DNA of 7,060 nucleotides from an uncultured Caryophanales bacterium (GTDB taxonomy: Bacteria > Bacillota_I > Bacilli_A > RFN20 > CAG-826): assembly GCA_947303105.1 (NCBI GenBank), contig CAMYXQ010000046.1, positions 1-7,060 of the forward strand. The letters are read 5' to 3'. Numbering within the stretch: the stretch's first letter is position 1; the number at the start of each line of letters is the position of its first letter. Position numbers and translations under genes: made by a program. A model generated the notes under the pieces. The model did not search any database, had not been told where the DNA came from, and saw only the letters and a list, made by a program, of their open reading frames with translations. Positions 1-6,106 of the stretch are shown in pieces.

Positions 1-788
1 CATTTGCTTTCTCCAATCTTGCGAAACAAAGCGTGGAAGTTTGTGTGGATTTGTTTGGAAAAACCATCAACCGGCAATCCACGAATTTCCGCTGCCGTGG
101 CAACGATATTCGGAATGTATTTCGGTTCGTTTCTTTTGCCGCGATATGGGGTTGGCGCCATATAAGGCGCATCGGTCTCCACCAGAATGCGATCGATAGG
201 ACATGCCTTTAGGCATTCTTTCGGGTTGATGGCGTTTTTGAATGTGATGGGTCCATCGAAACCGAAATACGCACCGAGTTTCGCGAACCGGGCCATCATC
301 TCCGGAGAGCCGCTGTAGCAATGGAGGACAAATCCAGACTCAATCGGATTGGCGGCGATCAAATCATACAAATCTTGCGAGGCGTCTCTGCCATGGATGG
401 TGATTGGGAGGCCCAACTCATTGGCCAAGGCAATCTGACGAACGAACCATTCTTTTTGGGCGGCTTTTGTTTCAGGATCGTTTTTCCAATGATAGTCCAA
501 CCCAATTTCCCCAATCGCCACCACTTTGTGGTGTTTGGCGAGTTCACGCAATTTTTCGATTGTCTCCGGCGTTTCGTTTTCATAGTTCTCCGGATGGACC
601 CCGACGGCGGCATACACTGCAGGGAATCGCTCAGAAAGCTCCACCGCCTTTACGGACGAAGCGTAGTCCCAACCAACGCAAAGAATTTCTTTGACGCCGG
701 CCGCAACCGCGTCGGCAACAACGGATTCGACTTCGTTTAAAAGACCTTCGTCATTCAAATGGCAATGGCTATCGTAGTACGCGGTCAT
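1..788 (-). CDS. tatD: TatD family metal-dependent deoxyribonuclease (3' end at window edge)
   Basis: TatD-family hydrolase, a TIM-barrel metal-dependent nuclease of the cytoplasm associated with DNA 3'-end processing and repair. The translated frame gives 262 complete residues, close to the family's usual 255-265. The metal and catalytic signatures are all present: DSHCHL at residues 6-11 (His8, His10), GVHPEN at 63-68, AIGEIGLDYHW at 91-101 (Glu94), ITIHGRD at 129-135 (His132), LHCYSG at 155-160 (His156) and ETDAPY at 204-209 (Asp206), followed by the RGKRNEP signature at 216-222. The ATG at 788 lies one base after the mnmE stop, so translation is probably coupled to mnmE; no separate Shine-Dalgarno is seen. 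The last two bases of the frame in the window are TG after a Lys codon, so a TGA stop one base outside is likely but not visible. The family and the start are very sure; the exact substrate is not. Confidence 0.95.
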   Translation of the reverse strand, partial: MTAYYDSHCHLNDEGLLNEVESVVADAVAAGVKEILCVGWDYASSVKAVELSERFPAVYAAVGVHPENYENETPETIEKLRELAKHHKVVAIGEIGLDYHWKNDPETKAAQKEWFVRQIALANELGLPITIHGRDASQDLYDLIAANPIESGFVLHCYSGSPEMMARFAKLGAYFGFDGPITFKNAINPKECLKACPIDRILVETDAPYMAPTPYRGKRNEPKYIPNIVATAAEIRGLPVDGFSKQIHTNFHALFRKIGESK

Positions 789-789
789 G

Positions 790-2118
790 TTATTTCCCCA
801 CGCAGAAGCGGCTGAAGATCTCATCGGTCAAATCGGTTGTCGCGCCGATGCCGACCAATTCTCTCGCGGTGTTATATGCAGACATCAGGTCGGCGGCGAC
901 CAAATCGATCGGGGCTTGGTTCTTGCTGTCCTCAATGGCTTCTCTTAGAAGGAGGTCGATATTCCGTAACGCGCCAAGCTCGCGGGCATTGGAAAGGGAC
1001 GGCAATTCATAAGCCTCTTTCGACAAGCCAAGCGATTCATAGATGGCGTCCAGTAGCGGACCAACTTCTCCTTGAATCGCCGAAACGGCAACGCCTTCAA
1101 CAGATTCGTTGAGGTCGCGTTTGTTGAAACAAACGATTCTGTGTTTGCCGGCGGTTCTCTCTAGAATCTTTTCATCTTCTTCGGTATTGGGGTTTGTGGC
1201 ATCCAAAACAACGATGACCAAATCGGCTTCTTCGATTGTTTTCAAACTGCGTTCGACGCCGATGGATTCCACCAAATCGGTACCTTCGCGGATGCCGGCG
1301 GTATCGAGGAACCGGACGGGGACCCCTTTGAGGTTGATTTCGCCCTCGACGATGTCTCTGGTGGTGCCTGGAATATCGGTGACGATAGCTTTGTTTTCGT
1401 GAAGCATCGCGTTCAACAAGGACGACTTACCAACGTTGGGGCGGCCGACAATCGCGATATTGATGCCGCTTCTGATGATTTTTCCTTCCTCGCCATGGCG
1501 AATCAAATCGCACAAGTCGGCGCGGATTGCTTCACAGCGGGCAACAATCGTCTGTTCATTGGCTTCTTCGATATCTTCGTATTCAGGGTAATCGATGTTC
1601 ACTTCAATCAAGGCGAGCAAATCGGCAAGCGACTTCATGATCGGCTCCACCAATTTGCTGGTTTGTCCTTTATAGGACATCATCGCGATTTTTTTCGCTT
1701 CTTTGGTTGTCGCATTGATGAGGTCGTTGATGGATTCGGCCTCAATCAAATCCATTTTGCCGTTGAAGAAACCGCGCGAGGAAAACTCGCCGCGTTCGGC
1801 GTAACGGGCGCCTAGAGCAATGTAAGCGGAGATAATCTCGTTGGCGATCAAAGGCGAGCCGTGGCAGCAAATCTCCACCACGTCTTCGCCGGTAAAGGAA
1901 TTGGGATGCGGATAAGCGATCAAAACGACGTTGTCGATCACTTCGCCGCCAAAGCAGATGTCGCCGACGTAAGAGGCGCGTTTGGTGATGGTTTTAAGTG
2001 GTTTGGCGAACAGTTTCTCAGTCAAATCAAAAACGCCATCGCCAGACACTCTGATGAGAGCAAGCGCGCTGATGAGCGGCGGAGTTGCCAATGCGACGAT
2101 GACGTTGTTCTTTTCCAT
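790..2118 (-). CDS. mnmE: tRNA uridine-5-carboxymethylaminomethyl(34) synthesis GTPase MnmE
   Basis: MnmE (TrmE/ThdF) is a dimeric GTPase that, with MnmG, installs the cmnm5 group on U34 of certain tRNAs using a folate one-carbon unit. The 442-residue product is close to the family's roughly 450-460. Domains in order: an N-terminal folate-binding domain (to about 118, with SFTGEDVVEICCHGS at 74-88); a helical domain; the inserted G domain with G1 GRPNVGKSS at 225-233, TDIPGTTRD at 247-255, G3 DTAG at 272-275 and G4 NKRD at 332-335; and the C-terminal FCVGK at 438-442 carrying the catalytic Cys439. The ATG at 2118 is at the normal position relative to the family N terminus. No Shine-Dalgarno precedes it; instead a TATAAT hexamer sits six bases upstream (see the promoter entry). 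The loop ATPPLISALALIRVSG at 11-26 is less glycine-rich than usual. mnmG, a common downstream neighbour, is not next; tatD follows after one base. Confidence 0.97.
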   Translation of the reverse strand: MEKNNVIVALATPPLISALALIRVSGDGVFDLTEKLFAKPLKTITKRASYVGDICFGGEVIDNVVLIAYPHPNSFTGEDVVEICCHGSPLIANEIISAYIALGARYAERGEFSSRGFFNGKMDLIEAESINDLINATTKEAKKIAMMSYKGQTSKLVEPIMKSLADLLALIEVNIDYPEYEDIEEANEQTIVARCEAIRADLCDLIRHGEEGKIIRSGINIAIVGRPNVGKSSLLNAMLHENKAIVTDIPGTTRDIVEGEINLKGVPVRFLDTAGIREGTDLVESIGVERSLKTIEEADLVIVVLDATNPNTEEDEKILERTAGKHRIVCFNKRDLNESVEGVAVSAIQGEVGPLLDAIYESLGLSKEAYELPSLSNARELGALRNIDLLLREAIEDSKNQAPIDLVAADLMSAYNTARELVGIGATTDLTDEIFSRFCVGK

Positions 2119-2120
2119 GG

Positions 2121-2135
2121 GGGTATTATATACCC
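2121..2135. repeat. Perfect 6-bp inverted repeat over the mnmE -10 region
   Basis: On the minus strand GGGTAT and ATACCC are separated by ATA. The repeat contains the candidate TATAAT of mnmE and ends two bases before the start codon's C run finishes. It has no T tract, so it is not a terminator. It could be a small operator or an accident of a symmetric -10 box. Confidence 0.6.
2125..2130 (-). promoter_or_regulatory. Candidate -10 box for mnmE, leaderless geometry
   Basis: A perfect TATAAT reads leftward, followed by six bases (A and five C) and then the mnmE ATG. The expected transcription start therefore falls on or next to the A of ATG. The matching -35 position at 2148-2153 is weak (TAAATA, 3 of 6) and overlaps the stop codon of the upstream gene; no TGn extension is present. 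mnmE may also be read from the upstream promoter near 3215-3242. Confidence 0.45.
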
Positions 2136-2150
2136 AAACTCGGAATATAT

Positions 2151-3179
2151 TTATTCTTTGCGGATTTTGCCGTTCACGGCATGGACGCGGATCGATCCGC
2201 CGCGGGTCTTAACAAGACGATTCGCGAAGATGATCGCTTCCTTTTGGGTGTCGAACAAGCGGATGGCTCTTTCGCCACCGGCAAGACGGACCTGCCATTT
2301 GCCTTCGGGGTTCTTGGTGACGTGGTAGGTTCTGGCCGCTTTGGGGTTGTCGACAACTTCGGTCTCGGCAGCGATCGGTCTTTCTTTTTCGACTTTCTCT
2401 TCTTCGGGAGCGGGCTCTTTTTTCTTGACGAGCTTGAGGATGAATTTCTTCACGACCGGTTCCGGTTTGAGCGCACGCTTGCGGGCGGCGTTGCGGATGG
2501 CGAGAAGGATGAGGGCGAGCAAAAGACCGGAGAGGATCCAGCCGACGAACCAGATGAGAATGATCCACCAGGCGATGCCGCCAAAGTTAAACATATACCA
2601 CTGTCTTTCGGCGGTGTTGTCGGGTCTTAACCAGAAGAACAAAGAGGCAACGGCCACCCAGCCGGCACCGATGAGAAGGCCGAACCAGATGGTGCGTAAG
2701 CGAAGTTCCGGCTCAAGGTCGAAGCCAAGGAATTTAACTAAAGTTAAAACAGGAATGATGATACCAACGAATAACGGGCCTGAGACATGGAGGATGGCCG
2801 CCCAATTCGCTTCCGATCCTTCTTTGAGGATGGTGGTGTTCAAACCAAGGGCATAGATGATGGCCATCGCGGCCGCGACGGCGCCGAGCAAGGCAAAGAC
2901 GCCGATGGCTTTCGGGGTCGGTCTTCCGTTGAGGTGGTTTTTGTGGTTGAGGCTCCATGCATCCGAGACCATTTTGATCAAGGACACAAGGCCGATGCCA
3001 ATCGCTAAATCAAATTGGACGAATTTGAAGGGCACGTGCCACGAACCGACGGCATAAGACGGATTCGTCACGTTGGGGTTTGGGACCCAACCCATATAGG
3101 TATTGAGGGCCACCCAAACAACACAAAGCACGATTAAAATGTCGAGAATCAACGACACAACGTATCTGGCTTTTCTCAT
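2151..3179 (-). CDS. Hypothetical six-helix membrane protein with C-terminal DUF2188-like domain
   Basis: Unrecognised as a whole, 342 residues. The N-terminal two thirds shows about six hydrophobic segments (roughly 7-27, 52-72, 91-113, 126-150, 162-184 and 200-228), with aromatic and proline-rich loops such as WVPNPNVTNP at 31-40. A strongly charged Lys/Glu/Pro linker follows (about 232-278, including KKKEPAPEEEKVEKE). The C terminus (about 284-342) has the pattern YHVTKNPEGKWQVRLAGGE, then RAIRLFDTQKEAI, then RVHAVNGKIR, which matches the small DUF2188 fold seen elsewhere as a stand-alone protein. The positive linker places this tail on the cytoplasmic side. The start is supported by GGAGG five bases before the ATG. 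The gene lies between jag and mnmE, 32 bases before mnmE, probably in one transcript with mnmE and tatD. The membrane part loosely recalls Pr6Pr-type six-helix proteins, but this is not certain. Function is unknown. Confidence 0.9.
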   Translation of the reverse strand: MRKARYVVSLILDILIVLCVVWVALNTYMGWVPNPNVTNPSYAVGSWHVPFKFVQFDLAIGIGLVSLIKMVSDAWSLNHKNHLNGRPTPKAIGVFALLGAVAAAMAIIYALGLNTTILKEGSEANWAAILHVSGPLFVGIIIPVLTLVKFLGFDLEPELRLRTIWFGLLIGAGWVAVASLFFWLRPDNTAERQWYMFNFGGIAWWIILIWFVGWILSGLLLALILLAIRNAARKRALKPEPVVKKFILKLVKKKEPAPEEEKVEKERPIAAETEVVDNPKAARTYHVTKNPEGKWQVRLAGGERAIRLFDTQKEAIIFANRLVKTRGGSIRVHAVNGKIRKE

Positions 3180-3214
3180 ACTTTCCTCCGCTGATTGAAA
3201 GATTGTTCTAAATA

Positions 3215-3242
3215 AGTATAAGAACGACGGGCCTCTTTACAA
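3215..3242 (-). promoter_or_regulatory. Candidate promoter of the membrane-DUF2188 / mnmE / tatD unit
   Basis: Leftward -35 TTGTAA (3237-3242, 4 of 6) and -10 TATACT (3215-3220, 5 of 6) are separated by 16 bases. The expected start near 3208 leaves a leader of about 28 bases containing the GGAGG at the usual distance from the ATG at 3179. The -35 box lies inside the inverted repeat at 3232-3247, which could let a repressor or DNA structure affect it. Confidence 0.5.
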
Positions 3243-3247
3243 AGAGG
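3232..3247. repeat. Perfect 7-bp inverted repeat overlapping a -35 box
   Basis: CCTCTTT and AAAGAGG are separated by AC. As RNA it would fold as a six-pair stem with a four-base loop, but no T run follows on either strand, so a terminator is unlikely. Its overlap with the candidate -35 at 3237-3242 makes a DNA operator possible. Confidence 0.55.
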
Positions 3248-3270
3248 GAATTCGATTTTGGTTCGTTTTA

Positions 3271-3292
3271 CCGCCAATGAACGCATTGGTGG
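3271..3292. repeat. 9-bp stem-loop in the jag to membrane-gene gap
   Basis: CCGCCAATG and CATTGGTGG flank a four-base AACG loop. On the plus strand the stem is continuous if one G-U pair is allowed; on the minus strand the same position is an A-C mismatch. No T run follows, and no plus-strand gene is nearby. It sits between the jag terminator and the next promoter. Role unknown. Confidence 0.5.
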
Positions 3293-3295
3293 CAT

Positions 3296-3321
3296 AAAAA
3301 GAAAAAGGCCATAAGGCCTTT
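3296..3321 (-). terminator. Intrinsic terminator of the rpmH-rnpA-yidC-jag unit
   Basis: Read leftward, AAAGGCC, loop TTAT and GGCCTTT form a seven-pair stem, followed by TTCTTTTT. The 5' arm uses the last two bases of the jag TAA stop codon, so the hairpin begins within the stop. The T-rich tail is only on the minus strand. Confidence 0.85.
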
Positions 3322-3919
3322 ATTCTACATAGAAGATGTTGACGGCGCGTTCGTTCCCTTCGCCCGAGGATTCGGTTTTGATGTGCTCGCGACCTGTGAG
3401 GGTGTTGTGCACGATCCTTCTCTCGTCCGGGGTCATTGGGTCGAGTTGAACCGGGTATTTGGTGCGAATGACTTCGTCGGCCGCCCGTTTCGCCAAGTAA
3501 GCGATGCGGGAGTATTTGTCTTCTTTGTAACCGCCGGCGTCGACGAGGACGCGATAGCGGTGACGGAAGTGGTTGGAGATCGCGAGGCGGGCGAGCTCGT
3601 TGAGCGCCTGGAGGGTCCGGCCCGCTTTGCCGATGAGGACCGGGTTACGCTTCGAATCGACGCTGATGTGGATGATGCCATCTTCGATGGTGCTGGAAGT
3701 GGTGACTTCGATGCCCATCGCCCCGATGATCTTTTGGAGATATTCTTCGCCGTAGGCGGCCGCGTCTTCGATGGTGAAAACGACGATCGTGGCTTTTTTG
3801 GAGAAGACGCCCTTCTTTTCTTCGACGACTTTATAAAGGAGTTTGTCTTCGGTGACTCCAAGTTCGAGACATGCATCTGTGATGCATTCTTCGATCGATT
3901 TATTCGTATATTCTTTCAT
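3320..3919 (-). CDS. jag: Jag/KhpB, KH and R3H domain RNA-binding protein
   Basis: Cytoplasmic RNA-binding protein of the Jag/KhpB (SpoIIIJ-associated) family, linked in Gram-positive bacteria to RNA regulation, cell elongation and the YidC neighbourhood. The 199 residues contain all three expected parts: the Jag N domain (about 1-48, with ITDACLELG and KKGVFSKKATIVVF), a KH domain with the GKAGRTLQAL loop at 97-106, and a C-terminal R3H domain with DPMTPDERRIVHNTL at 160-174 followed by an SSGEG stretch. The start ATG lies six bases after the yidC stop; an AAAGGA element inside the end of yidC gives a rather distant Shine-Dalgarno (about 12 bases). Co-transcription with yidC and termination just after its stop are strongly suggested. 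Length is near the family norm. Confidence 0.95.
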   Translation of the reverse strand: MKEYTNKSIEECITDACLELGVTEDKLLYKVVEEKKGVFSKKATIVVFTIEDAAAYGEEYLQKIIGAMGIEVTTSSTIEDGIIHISVDSKRNPVLIGKAGRTLQALNELARLAISNHFRHRYRVLVDAGGYKEDKYSRIAYLAKRAADEVIRTKYPVQLDPMTPDERRIVHNTLTGREHIKTESSGEGNERAVNIFYVE

Positions 3920-3925
3920 TGCTGT

Positions 3926-5500
3926 TTATTTCCTTTTCTTCTTGGCCTTGGCGGCGTTGATGGATTGGATGATCAGGGTCTGGGCGACAGAAATAACGGC
4001 GCCGATGGCCCAATAAACACCCATTGCCGAAGGTAGGGTCAAACCCATGACCGCGGTGATAACGAACATGAACCAGCCAACGGTTTTCATCGTGTTCTGG
4101 CTCTTGTCCTGCGCGGGGTTGGCGGTAAGTTTGGATTGCTTTTTCGTGCGTCTCTTTGCGAGCCACTGCGGGAGCTTCATCGCCACGAACTGCGAACCAA
4201 CCATGATGATGAAGAGGATGACGGCGGTCCACCAACCGTGGTCGTTGAGATACCACTTACCACTGAAGTCCAAGAAGGTCTTGGAGATGGTGTCAGAAAG
4301 GTGAAGACCCAAAACCGAACCGGTGGACAAGGCGGCGCTTCCGCGGAAGGCGCCCCACACACCGATGAAGATCGGGAATTGGATGACCATGAAGAGAATG
4401 GAGGAGAATGGGCTCACTTTGTTGCGTTTGTAAAGCGCGTTCATCTCCTGCGACATGCGCATTTTCTGCGAACGATTCTCGTTGCTGTTTGGATATTTGG
4501 CTTGGATTTTGCTGATTTCCGGTTGCAAAAGCTGCATCTTCTGCTGATCCAACGTTCCTTTGAACGTGATGAGCAAGATGATGACGCGGACGAGGATCGT
4601 GACCAAAACGAGGGCAAGCAACTGGCCGGCACCGCTTAGGGTCGGGTCGAACGCGTTCGCGGTCTTGTCAAGCAACGCCGCGACGGGGTAAGAAATCAGG
4701 CCGGCGAAGAAGCCTTGCTTCCAGGCGTATTTCCAGGACTTGTATTCGATGTTGACGCTCCAGTCCTTATTGGCACCATAGGCGCCATATTGACGGCCTT
4801 CGACCGTGGTGATGCAGCTGCTGATGCTGCTGATCTGTCTGTTGACCGCGGTTTTGTAGGCGGCATAGAAGTCGGCGGACGGGCTGCCACCCAAACCAAG
4901 GTCGGCGTCATCAGACGCGCGGCATTCGCTCACCCAGCGATCGAGGTTGCTATAGAGGGTCGGCTCGCCGGTGGTGTCATCTAAGCCTAAGAATTTGAGA
5001 TAACCGAAGTTTCTCAAAATGGAGTCGGGGTTGATGGTGGTTCCTTCGCCCCCGTTGCAGTCGGGCTCGGTGTACGCGTTGATTTGCGCAGCCGTGACCG
5101 TGGCGGTGCTCACGCCGGCGGCCGCGATGGCGGCATCGAGGACTTTTTGGTCAATGGTCTTCCAGAACGTTTGCGTCGGAACGACGTAACCACTGTTGAT
5201 GGCCGAAGAAATCGTCGAATTCAGTAAGGCTGCTTTTTTGGCAGCGAAATTTCCGGTGTTGTCGACCGGAATGTAGGCGTACAACGTCGCGTTGTCGCCA
5301 TAAACTTGCCAGGCAAACGGCGCGTAGTCCGCGGGGACGTCCGCTTGGTCGCAATAAACCGTGACGCCTTGCTCATAGGCGTAGGCAATATGGGATTTGT
5401 CCACGTCAGAGCAGAAGTTTGCGGAGCAACCAGATAAAGCGAGGATGCCGAAAACGGCTACCGCACCGAGCAAGATTTTCGTCTTTCTCTTATTTTTCAA
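3926..5500 (-). CDS. yidC: Membrane protein insertase YidC (lipoprotein, large extracytoplasmic insertion, TTG start)
   Basis: YidC/OxaA insertase, which places proteins in the cytoplasmic membrane alone or with Sec. With the TTG at 5500 the product is 524 residues. It starts with a short Lys/Arg segment, a hydrophobic stretch and the lipobox LSGC (Cys25), as in Gram-positive YidC lipoproteins. The core begins near residue 258 (WKYAWKQGFFAGLISYPVAALLDK); the groove Arg305 lies in VTILVRVIILL at 300-310, followed by the cytoplasmic hairpin (about 315-362) and later helices near 365-385, 423-442, 473-490 and 493-512, then a Lys-rich tail. About 230 residues lie between lipobox and core, with Cys at 30, 50, 148, 193 and 229; Gram-positive homologues are usually only about 260-300 residues long. 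TTG is chosen because GGAGAG lies just upstream and it puts the signal peptide at the very N terminus; the frame stays open to an ATG at 5602, but that adds 34 non-signal-like residues. It overlaps rnpA by 11 bases. Confidence 0.92.
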   Translation of the reverse strand: MKNKRKTKILLGAVAVFGILALSGCSANFCSDVDKSHIAYAYEQGVTVYCDQADVPADYAPFAWQVYGDNATLYAYIPVDNTGNFAAKKAALLNSTISSAINSGYVVPTQTFWKTIDQKVLDAAIAAAGVSTATVTAAQINAYTEPDCNGGEGTTINPDSILRNFGYLKFLGLDDTTGEPTLYSNLDRWVSECRASDDADLGLGGSPSADFYAAYKTAVNRQISSISSCITTVEGRQYGAYGANKDWSVNIEYKSWKYAWKQGFFAGLISYPVAALLDKTANAFDPTLSGAGQLLALVLVTILVRVIILLITFKGTLDQQKMQLLQPEISKIQAKYPNSNENRSQKMRMSQEMNALYKRNKVSPFSSILFMVIQFPIFIGVWGAFRGSAALSTGSVLGLHLSDTISKTFLDFSGKWYLNDHGWWTAVILFIIMVGSQFVAMKLPQWLAKRRTKKQSKLTANPAQDKSQNTMKTVGWFMFVITAVMGLTLPSAMGVYWAIGAVISVAQTLIIQSINAAKAKKKRK

Positions 5501-5831
5501 TGTTTTGCTCTCCGATTGATTTGAAGGCGGCGAGCAGCTCTTTTTTGATTTCATCAAACATCGGTGGTTTATATTCCGGCCGAATCGTGATGATGATATC
5601 AAGGGGTAGGTCTTTGGGAAGAGCTTCGTCGCAGATCGCGCGAACCTGTCGCTTGATCTTTACGCGATCAACCGCGCCACCGTTGCGCTTCCCGACGGAT
5701 ATGCCAACACGGGCGATACGCTCCGGCCTTTGCGAGAAGTAAACGTTGGTGAGTTGGCCGCGGACGCAATTGTGTTGATGAATGATGTCGGTGAATTCTT
5801 GGTGTTTTTTGACGCGATTGACACGTTTCAT
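5490..5831 (-). CDS. rnpA: Ribonuclease P protein component
   Basis: Small basic protein subunit of RNase P, which helps the RNA subunit cut 5' leaders from tRNA precursors. The 113 residues match family length and begin with the typical MKRVNRVKKHQEF. The core RVGISVGKRNGGAVDRVKIKR at 41-61 aligns with the usual GISVSKK-GNAV-RN--KR motif, but the Asn of the RNR motif is replaced by Val57 and the upstream Asn by Gly52. The C-terminal helix region (about 91-107) is present. It starts seven bases after the rpmH stop without a recognisable Shine-Dalgarno, so coupling to rpmH translation is likely. The end overlaps the yidC start. Identity is sure from position and overall pattern; the motif change is the odd point. 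Confidence 0.94.
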   Translation of the reverse strand: MKRVNRVKKHQEFTDIIHQHNCVRGQLTNVYFSQRPERIARVGISVGKRNGGAVDRVKIKRQVRAICDEALPKDLPLDIIITIRPEYKPPMFDEIKKELLAAFKSIGEQNIEK

Positions 5832-5838
5832 GCTTTGA

Positions 5839-5973
5839 TTAGTCGGCTAATTTCGCTCTTCCTTTGGCGCGGCGGGCGGCAATGGTTTTGCGGCCGCTGT
5901 TGGTTGCCATTCTAGCGCGGAAACCCGCTTTGTTGGCATGTTTGATCTTTGAGGGTTGGTAAGTCTTTTTCAT
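5839..5973 (-). CDS. rpmH: 50S ribosomal protein L34
   Basis: Ribosomal protein bL34, 44 residues, the common bacterial length. The translation begins MKKTYQPSKIKHANKAG and continues with FRARMATNSGRKTIAARRAKGRAKL, which is the L34 signature almost throughout. A strong GGAGG sits six bases before the ATG, and a good leftward promoter lies about 36 bases further up. It is the first gene of the rpmH-rnpA-yidC-jag unit and divergent from dnaA, the classical origin arrangement. Nothing unusual is seen in it. Confidence 0.97.
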   Translation of the reverse strand: MKKTYQPSKIKHANKAGFRARMATNSGRKTIAARRAKGRAKLAD

Positions 5974-6008
5974 AATTTTCCTCCGGGGTTAACGAACCAT
6001 GCGGGTAG

Positions 6009-6037
6009 ATTATAGTTTTTTGTGTCCGCGCAAGCAA
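6009..6037 (-). promoter_or_regulatory. Promoter of rpmH operon
   Basis: Leftward -35 TTGCTT (6032-6037, 3 of 6 but with the key TTG) and a perfect -10 TATAAT (6009-6014) are separated by 17 bases. The predicted start near 6002 gives a short leader of about 29 bases carrying the rpmH GGAGG. Confidence 0.75.
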
Positions 6038-6097
6038 ACACAAATGCGTGTGTGCGAGGCTTTTGTAAGTGGTTTTTGGTGTTGGTGCACAATCATG

Positions 6098-6106
6098 TTA
6101 TCCACA
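6098..6106 (+). promoter_or_regulatory. DnaA box (perfect consensus)
   Basis: TTATCCACA, an exact match to the consensus DnaA-binding 9-mer, followed by TAAAA. It lies nearer to rpmH than to dnaA. Confidence 0.85.

Noticed and set aside
321..740. Plus-strand open frame of 139 codons inside tatD
   Set aside because: Antisense shadow of a gene with full TatD motifs; no ribosome binding site and low-complexity translation.
1399..1815. Plus-strand open frames of 100-155 codons opposite mnmE (also 1861-2328)
   Set aside because: Mirror the codon bias of mnmE on the other strand; no recognisable domain, promoter or ribosome binding site.
2121..2135. Inverted repeat before mnmE as a terminator of the membrane gene
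   Set aside because: Three-base loop and no T tract; better explained as a symmetric -10 region.
3383..4036. Plus-strand open frame of 217 codons opposite jag and the end of yidC
   Set aside because: Runs antisense across two confirmed genes; composition is an Asp/Phe/Val-rich artefact of the reverse complement.
4136..4639. Plus-strand open frame of 167 codons opposite yidC
   Set aside because: Antisense shadow of the YidC core with charged, low-complexity translation and no start signals.
5501..5602. 34-residue N-terminal extension of YidC from the ATG at 5602
   Set aside because: Overlaps rnpA, is not signal-like, and pushes the lipoprotein signal inward; the TTG at 5500 has a better ribosome binding site.
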